Source: Chthonomonas sp. UBA2017 (lineage in GTDB: Bacteria; Armatimonadota; Fimbriimonadia; Fimbriimonadales; Fimbriimonadaceae). From it: 12,071 nucleotides of DNA. Position numbers and translations under genes: made by a program. Of this stretch, positions 7,434-12,071 are shown piece after piece; positions within the stretch are counted from its first letter, which is position 1, and each line of letters opens with the position of its first letter. The stretch is from positions 1 through 12,071 of the forward strand of contig DDCB01000043.1 in the NCBI GenBank assembly GCA_002335425.1, in the 5' to 3' direction. Under the pieces are notes generated by a model. It searched no databases. It had not been told where the DNA came from and saw only the letters and a list, made by a program, of their open reading frames with translations.

Positions 7434-8893
7434 TCGGTCTCCATTCTCAAGCCTTGGGCAAGTTCGGCAATGCGTCCTTCGAGCGCACTGAGGTGTGCGA
7501 GCACATCTTCGCGCAATACACCGTAGCCTGAACTCCCCTTATACGCCATCCGCTGTCGTTGCTCTTGTGGCTGCAGGTTGGAGTTATCGGAACTCAACCA
7601 CTTAAACGCTACGAGATTTTGATTTAGCTCGCCGACGAAACTCGCTAAAGGTTGCATGTCCGATAGGGCTCGAACCGCTTCATTGATCAGCTCATCGCTT
7701 GGGCTTGCATCGTCGCTACCAAACACCCAGCCACTAGCTTTGTGCTGTTCCCACCCGCTTATCATCAAATCGTTGAGAACGTGTAAGTATGCGCGGATGC
7801 CTTGGTCCGTGTTCAAGAGGCTGGTCTTGTCGAACAGTGGTTCGTCCCCAGTCAAGTCACTTAGCCACGAAGGGGCCGTCTCCTTGATGCGCATGAATAG
7901 GTCTGCTAGTGCACGTGTCAAAAATGCGCATTGTTGGATTCGACTCCATCCTCGCCGTTCGCGATCTAAGCAACCGAAGAATCCACCCCTATTCTTAACT
8001 GCAACTCGATCACCCGGGCGCATCAAGGTCGCGACGAGGCTTCTTACAACGGTAGCTTGTTTCAAGTAGGGACTGCCTGGTTCCCCAAGCAAGTTTAGCC
8101 GCCGGTAGAAGGGACTTCCTTCGTACCTCCACAAGAATTCGACAATCTCCTGAGCCCTTGACTCCCGGTAAACCTTCGGCCCGTCAATTCTCTCCAACCA
8201 ATCTTCGCTCCGAAGAAGAGGATAAAGATCGTACGCCAGACTCGGGTTAATCTTTTTGGGCTTTATATTGATGACGTAAAACAGATATGCTTGCCACGAG
8301 AGATCAAGGCCGTTGAAGACTACAACCGGCAAGTCGAAGTCATCCGGTACATCTCGTCCAAAGGCCATCAGGCGGTGTTGTCCATCAATTATTTCGAGAG
8401 GAAATCCGAGGGAAGGCTCCCAAACCCCTAGTACGTACTCACTTGGTAGCCGGAGCACCGCACTCAGTCCATTCTCAACGATTGTGCAGTGCTCACCTTC
8501 AGCAACTCTGCGTTCCGACTGGTCGTCCTCGGGAAGTTTGACATTCGCAACAATCGCCGTTGGCAACCACCCCGGCATACGTATGTCATCAAACAGCGAG
8601 TCTTGCTGTTTGGTGCCCAGCGTAGACCATGGAAAGCCTCCCTGAAGGTAACTGGCAATCTCTGCACTTCGCTCCTCATCATGCCGGCGTTGAATACCCA
8701 GATCTGGCTGGTTGTTTTCGCGGGCTTCGGTGGTTCGCTTCAAGACTCCTGAAAGCTCTCGGAGTACCTTCGCAGGTACAGCTCCGACGTAGAAGTGGGG
8801 ATCGGGTTTGCGGCGTAGGTCTTGACCGAACTTTTGTACTTGTTCCCACTCCGGGAGCCACTGCCGAACCTTCAGTAAGGGTATTTCTTTCAT
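7430..8893 (-). CDS. DGQHR-domain protein (DndB/DpdB-like)
   Basis: This 487-aa protein carries the signature EIIDGQHRLMAFG (167-179), followed by FYVINIKPKKINPSLAYDLY (205-224), the usual downstream block of DGQHR proteins. RHDEERSAEIASYL (70-83) matches the conserved arginine helix before the core. The fold is related to ParB/sulfiredoxin. Known relatives include DndB, linked to phosphorothioate DNA modification, and DpdB of the 7-deazaguanine DNA system; neither system's other genes occur here. The C-terminal half (230-487) is helical and has no motif I recognise. ATG8893 forms an ATGA overlap with the Mod stop; the longer frame to 9064 only shadows Mod. GTGAGG lies about 11 bases upstream of the ATG, a weak and rather distant ribosome-binding site, which suits translational coupling. 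The likely role is regulation of, or assistance in, DNA marking by the neighbouring methyltransferases; that is inference. Confidence 0.87.
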   Translation of the reverse strand: MKEIPLLKVRQWLPEWEQVQKFGQDLRRKPDPHFYVGAVPAKVLRELSGVLKRTTEARENNQPDLGIQRRHDEERSAEIASYLQGGFPWSTLGTKQQDSLFDDIRMPGWLPTAIVANVKLPEDDQSERRVAEGEHCTIVENGLSAVLRLPSEYVLGVWEPSLGFPLEIIDGQHRLMAFGRDVPDDFDLPVVVFNGLDLSWQAYLFYVINIKPKKINPSLAYDLYPLLRSEDWLERIDGPKVYRESRAQEIVEFLWRYEGSPFYRRLNLLGEPGSPYLKQATVVRSLVATLMRPGDRVAVKNRGGFFGCLDRERRGWSRIQQCAFLTRALADLFMRIKETAPSWLSDLTGDEPLFDKTSLLNTDQGIRAYLHVLNDLMISGWEQHKASGWVFGSDDASPSDELINEAVRALSDMQPLASFVGELNQNLVAFKWLSSDNSNLQPQEQRQRMAYKGSSGYGVLREDVLAHLSALEGRIAELAQGLRMETE

Positions 8894-11823
8894 ATCGCGT
8901 TCAACCTCACCGTCTTCACCACCGAGTTGCCTCTCGCGTCGATTACTTTTACCTGAATCCTTCCTTCTGGCCCGACCTTGAAGGGCAGGCTCACGTGGGA
9001 GCGCATGGCTTCGAGGGCGTCTTCGTCTAAAGACCCTTTCAGCGCGCGCCCGATTTTCTCCCACGAATCCTTTTTATTGGGGAAGAGCGCTTGGCAGATG
9101 CAGAAGGATTTGCCGTCGTAGTCGTGGTCGATGAAGATGGCATGCACCCCGGAGCCGTGGTCGGAGGAGGTTTCGCCGGTCACGGGGTTATAGAGGTCTA
9201 CGCCGCGTAGCTCCACAAACACCTCTCCCTCTCGCAACGACGCGAGCCGTGCAGCCACGTCCTTCACATTCCGCGCCGAGGCGTCTGCCGCCAACTCCTT
9301 CAAGTGAGGATCGCCGAAGGCGTACACCACCACGTCCGGCTCGCCGACCAATGTGAAGAGCTGGGCCGCCTTGGTGTCCTTCAGCAGGTCGCCCATCGCG
9401 GTGTCGGGGCTGATGTAGCTCATCATCAGCAGCCAGTCCTTGTCGCGGTGCTCGTTCACCATGTCTTGGGCGGTGGCGGTGAAGTCGTAGCCGCAAAAGA
9501 GCACGGCGTCGTAGCGCCGCCCGGCCCGCATGCCCTCGCGCACGTGGGTCTCGCTGATCGCGCCGTTTTGCGCACCAAAAAGCACCGCGCAGCGCAGTTG
9601 CCGCTCCACCCCGTTCTTGATGACGATCTCGCCCTCGGCGTGCAGCACGTCGTGACTCATCGGGCGCAGGCTGGTGAATTCAAACTTGCCTTTGCCGCGC
9701 GCGTGCACCCCGGCCTTGCGCAGCTTTTCGATCATGTCGGCGATATAGGCGCTGGCGTTGGCGGCGTCTTGCTGCTCGGCGGCGTTGAAAAGGGTGACGT
9801 CGAGCCCCGGCAATCCGCCCATCGGCTCGTCGTCGGCGGGGATGTGCTCCACCTCCATGCTGATCTCGGCGGTGTCGGGGATCGCCTCCATGGTGAACGG
9901 CCCCGCCACGCGGACGATGTTCGCGTCTTTGTCTGGCTGGTCTACGAGCTCTTCTTGGGGCGCATTCTTTTGGATGCTGGCGTCAATCTCCGCCTGCATC
10001 GCCCGCTTGAGCGCCCAGAAGTGTAAGTGGGCGATGTGCGGCTCTGAACCAGCGTCATATGTCGCAAGCTCACCCTGCAACTGCTCAAGTGTCCAGGTAG
10101 TTTTGGGAACTAACTCGTCTACGGTCAATGTGTCGTAGTGAAGGTATGTGTGCTTCAATACTTCACTTTCGCTTCTTGGCACCTCCCATTCCCTCCAGCC
10201 ATACCCGGTCTTTTCATTCATGACATTGAAGCAGTGTTCAATCAGTGGCTGCCACCGCGTATAGATATCGTCAATTTCTTTGTTTTGGGCGATGGATTTG
10301 AGGGTGATGTGGGGGACGGTTTTGTATTTGAAGCCGCCGCTGATGCCGGCGGCGGGGAAGCGCAGTTTGTAGAAGTCGAAGCTGGCGGTCATGAGGCGGT
10401 GCCGGGCGATGGCGAGGGCGACGCGGCTGGTGTCGCAGGTGATCCACCGCCGCCCCCACTGCTCGGCGACGTAGGCGGTGGTGCCACTGCCGCAGGTCGG
10501 GTCGAGCACCAAGTCGCCGGGGTCGGTGGTCATGAGGATGCAGCGCTGGATTACGTCGGTGCTTGTATAAACAATATAGCGTTTCTCGTCTCCAAACCCA
10601 CTAATTCCTGTGTCATCCCAGAGTTCATTAACTTCAAAGTATTCATAGTCGGTTAACTTCCGAATGTAGCGAAGGGTGTTGCCCAGCGCGATCACGCGCC
10701 CCGCTCGCGCAAGCGTCAGCATGTTTTGTGGCGAGGGTTTGTAGGTATTTACGAATGTACGACCCTCGAACGAAAACTCGACTCGCGGGTTGCCCTGGGA
10801 AGTCAAGTTATCGTGGGACACGAGCGTTGCGTTTGCGGCCATTTCCAACAGCTCGCCATGCTTGACCTCCACCAACTTTCGGTCGTCGCTGAGTAGGAAG
10901 CGAAACTGAGTTGCACCTGCTGCGCCTGGTTGTTTCTTCAGATAAAGTTGGTGGTACTTTCGTGAGTCTCTGTTTTTGGCAAACCAGAGGATGTAGTCGC
11001 CAACTGCAGCAAGGCCATCGCTCTTCAAGCCTCCAGTCTTTCGGAATAGGATCTGACCGCAAAAATTCTCCTCCCCAAATACCTCGTCCATCAGGCAGCG
11101 CACGCGGTGGACGTTCTCGTCGCCGATCTGCACGAAGATCGAGCCTTCGTCTTTCAGCAGTTCGCGGGCCACGATCAGCCGGTCGCGCATGTACGACAGG
11201 TACGAATGGATGCCGAGCTCCCAGGTGTCGCGGAAGGCCTGGACGACCTCGACCTCGCGCGACAGATCGTCGTCGGCCCCGTCCTTCACGTCGCGCTTAT
11301 CGATGCGCGGTTGGAAGTTGCTCCCAAACTTGATCCCGTAGGGCGGGTCCATATAGATGCACTGCACCGAGCCGCGCATGCCCTCGCGCTCCAGCAGGCT
11401 GTTCATCACCAGCAGCGAATCGCCGAGGATCATGCGGTTCGACCAGTTCACGTCGTGCTGGTAGAACTTCACCTCCTCCTTGAACTCCATCACCGGGTCG
11501 GCGAAGAGGCTGCGCTGGACGTCTTCGCGCTTGAGGCTGCGGATGATGGCCTCGGGCGACACCCGCTCGTGGATGTGGAGGTTGACGGTGGGGACTTCGA
11601 GGCTGGTTTGCTCCTCGACCTCCACCCGGTTCATGCCCGCCTTGCCCGCCCAGATCAGCTGGGGCGATTCGCGCGGGTCCCAGCAATAGGTTTTACTCTT
11701 GCTCTGCCCTTTCGGCTCGTAGTCCACCATCCCCGCCTCGGGGATGTTCTTGCGCGTGGCCTCCTCTTTCGAGAAGACATTGGACTTGATTTCCGGTTGC
11801 TCGTCTTTGCTTTTGCGGGGCAT
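8890..11823 (-). CDS. mod: Type III-like site-specific DNA methyltransferase Mod (beta class)
   Basis: This 977-aa protein is the modification and probably target-recognition subunit. The N-terminal third has NIPEAGM (26-32), SPQLIWAGKAG (53-63) and LEVPTVNLHIHERVSPEAII (75-94), as in relatives paired with Res of this type. The catalytic motif YMDPPYG (157-163) comes before the cofactor motif LDPTCGSGTT (440-449), the beta-class order, with the target recognition segment between them. Residues about 490-977 form a long C-terminal region usual for this group, probably for contact with Res. The ATG at 11823 gives an N-terminus that fits the family; there is no clear ribosome-binding site before it. 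The stop overlaps the next gene as ATGA. GC content drops sharply between about 10560 and 11080 (residues 248-421) and again at about 10040-10290 (residues 512-594), pointing to mosaic ancestry. DPPY suggests adenine as target base; the site sequence is unknown. Confidence 0.9.
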   Translation of the reverse strand: MPRKSKDEQPEIKSNVFSKEEATRKNIPEAGMVDYEPKGQSKSKTYCWDPRESPQLIWAGKAGMNRVEVEEQTSLEVPTVNLHIHERVSPEAIIRSLKREDVQRSLFADPVMEFKEEVKFYQHDVNWSNRMILGDSLLVMNSLLEREGMRGSVQCIYMDPPYGIKFGSNFQPRIDKRDVKDGADDDLSREVEVVQAFRDTWELGIHSYLSYMRDRLIVARELLKDEGSIFVQIGDENVHRVRCLMDEVFGEENFCGQILFRKTGGLKSDGLAAVGDYILWFAKNRDSRKYHQLYLKKQPGAAGATQFRFLLSDDRKLVEVKHGELLEMAANATLVSHDNLTSQGNPRVEFSFEGRTFVNTYKPSPQNMLTLARAGRVIALGNTLRYIRKLTDYEYFEVNELWDDTGISGFGDEKRYIVYTSTDVIQRCILMTTDPGDLVLDPTCGSGTTAYVAEQWGRRWITCDTSRVALAIARHRLMTASFDFYKLRFPAAGISGGFKYKTVPHITLKSIAQNKEIDDIYTRWQPLIEHCFNVMNEKTGYGWREWEVPRSESEVLKHTYLHYDTLTVDELVPKTTWTLEQLQGELATYDAGSEPHIAHLHFWALKRAMQAEIDASIQKNAPQEELVDQPDKDANIVRVAGPFTMEAIPDTAEISMEVEHIPADDEPMGGLPGLDVTLFNAAEQQDAANASAYIADMIEKLRKAGVHARGKGKFEFTSLRPMSHDVLHAEGEIVIKNGVERQLRCAVLFGAQNGAISETHVREGMRAGRRYDAVLFCGYDFTATAQDMVNEHRDKDWLLMMSYISPDTAMGDLLKDTKAAQLFTLVGEPDVVVYAFGDPHLKELAADASARNVKDVAARLASLREGEVFVELRGVDLYNPVTGETSSDHGSGVHAIFIDHDYDGKSFCICQALFPNKKDSWEKIGRALKGSLDEDALEAMRSHVSLPFKVGPEGRIQVKVIDARGNSVVKTVRLNAI

Positions 11824-11835
11824 ATGGATGACGTT

Positions 11836-11867
11836 AGTCTATCTGATTCGCGGCGGAGTTGCGTCAA
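11836..11867 (-). promoter_or_regulatory. Tentative promoter for the five-gene restriction operon
   Basis: On the minus strand TTGACG (11867-11862) is a good -35 match. The best downstream boxes are GATAGA (11843-11838, spacing 18) and TAGACT (11841-11836, spacing 20), both imperfect. Either would give a very short leader before ATG11823, which also lacks a Shine-Dalgarno sequence, so initiation could be nearly leaderless. This is the only operon-proximal candidate I saw, and it is weak. Confidence 0.3.
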
Positions 11868-11976
11868 GCGACCGAGCTTATGGTGGGCCGGGGAGCTTTC
11901 TGTTTTTCTGAGTGAGAGTTGGCCTTGAGGCTTGAGTTGCCGCCGAGATGAAAGCGTTGGGCAAAAGCCGGTTTGT

Positions 11977-12002
11977 CTCCCGCCCCGCCGCCCGGGGCGG
12001 AG
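11977..12002. terminator. Strong GC-rich hairpin, possible terminator or boundary element
   Basis: CTCC(C)GCCCCG (11977-11987) pairs with CGGGGCGGAG (11993-12002) around the loop CCGCC, giving ten base pairs with one bulged C. On the plus strand a run of five T follows after a gap of 9 bases (12012-12016), which is too far for a standard intrinsic terminator. On the minus strand no T-run follows. The structure is clear; the function as terminator is uncertain. Confidence 0.35.
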
Positions 12003-12026
12003 GCCGTGTCTTTTTCTGAGATGAGT

Positions 12027-12044
12027 GCCTGTCTCAAAACAGGC
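12027..12044. other. Small perfect hairpin
   Basis: GCCTGT and ACAGGC form a 6-base-pair inverted repeat with the loop CTCAAA. It sits 25 bases from the larger hairpin at 11977-12002. It could be an operator or part of a transcription end structure of whatever lies beyond the window. No function is assigned. Confidence 0.3.
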
Positions 12045-12071
12045 CGAGGGCGAGGCTTCGGGCCGGGCGGC

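Larger units (their letters stand above)
11868..12071. other. Non-coding upstream region, GC-rich toward the window edge
   Basis: I found no supportable gene here. The plus-strand frame that enters from 11107 is the antisense of Mod. The stretch contains a strong hairpin (11977-12002), a smaller one (12027-12044), and a tail of C/G-rich sequence. It probably includes the end of a neighbouring transcription unit or the boundary of the restriction island. Confidence 0.4.

Noticed and set aside
8894..9064. 57-residue N-terminal extension of the DGQHR protein
   Set aside because: The extension lies inside mod in another frame and is arginine-rich noise; the ATGA overlap at 8890-8893 gives a better start.
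9304..10026. 240-codon plus-strand frame opposite the mod C-terminal region
   Set aside because: Same antisense signature; mod is intact and explains the sequence.
10138..10656. 172-codon plus-strand frame opposite mod
   Set aside because: It covers the complement of the cofactor motif region of Mod and shows only low-complexity G/A/E runs.
11107..11928. 273-codon plus-strand frame opposite the start of mod
   Set aside because: Repetitive V/H/D/L composition typical of antisense to GC-rich coding DNA; no motif and no ribosome-binding site seen.
1..12071. CRISPR array or tRNA gene
   Set aside because: I saw no regularly spaced repeats and no cloverleaf-like sequence.

Overview
The window holds bacterial accessory DNA. 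Genes are dense and overlapping, base composition is moderate to high in GC but uneven, and one end carries a decayed insertion-sequence fragment. No rRNA, tRNA or housekeeping gene is present, so the host cannot be placed beyond 'bacterium'.

Layout: (1) Positions 1-400 hold a broken IS3-family OrfA on the minus strand, flanked by two directly repeated end-like motifs. (2) Positions 471-1859 (+) encode a transglutaminase-like protein with an intact Cys-His-Asp triad, behind a small hairpin. (3) Positions 1860-2096 form a convergent intergenic gap with two or three weak hairpins and one doubtful 48-codon ORF. (4) Positions 11823 down to 2097 (all minus strand) form one tight five-gene operon. 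In transcription order it encodes a type III-like beta-class DNA methyltransferase (Mod, 977 aa), a DGQHR-domain protein (487 aa), an unrecognised protein with weak HEPN-like features (438 aa), a D12-class DNA adenine methyltransferase (379 aa), and a superfamily 2 helicase fused to a PD-(D/E)xK nuclease (Res, 960 aa). (5) Positions 11824-12071 are the upstream region, with a tentative promoter and a strong GC-rich hairpin.

The five operon genes join through three 4-base ATGA/GTGA overlaps and one 1-base gap, which suggests translational coupling and joint function. The outer pair, Mod and Res, is recognisable as a type III-like restriction-modification pair. The three genes between them are lower in GC over the stretches counted and include a second methyltransferase plus a DGQHR protein of the kind known from the Dnd and Dpd DNA-modification systems, although no Dnd or Dpd gene is visible. 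The likely picture is an expanded restriction system: two methyltransferases mark self DNA, Res cuts unmarked DNA, and the DGQHR and unknown proteins modify, regulate or add an effector step. That combination, and especially the 438-aa protein, is the best candidate here for an undescribed system. The functional model is inference; the gene identities of Mod, D12, Res and DGQHR rest on motifs visible in the sequence.
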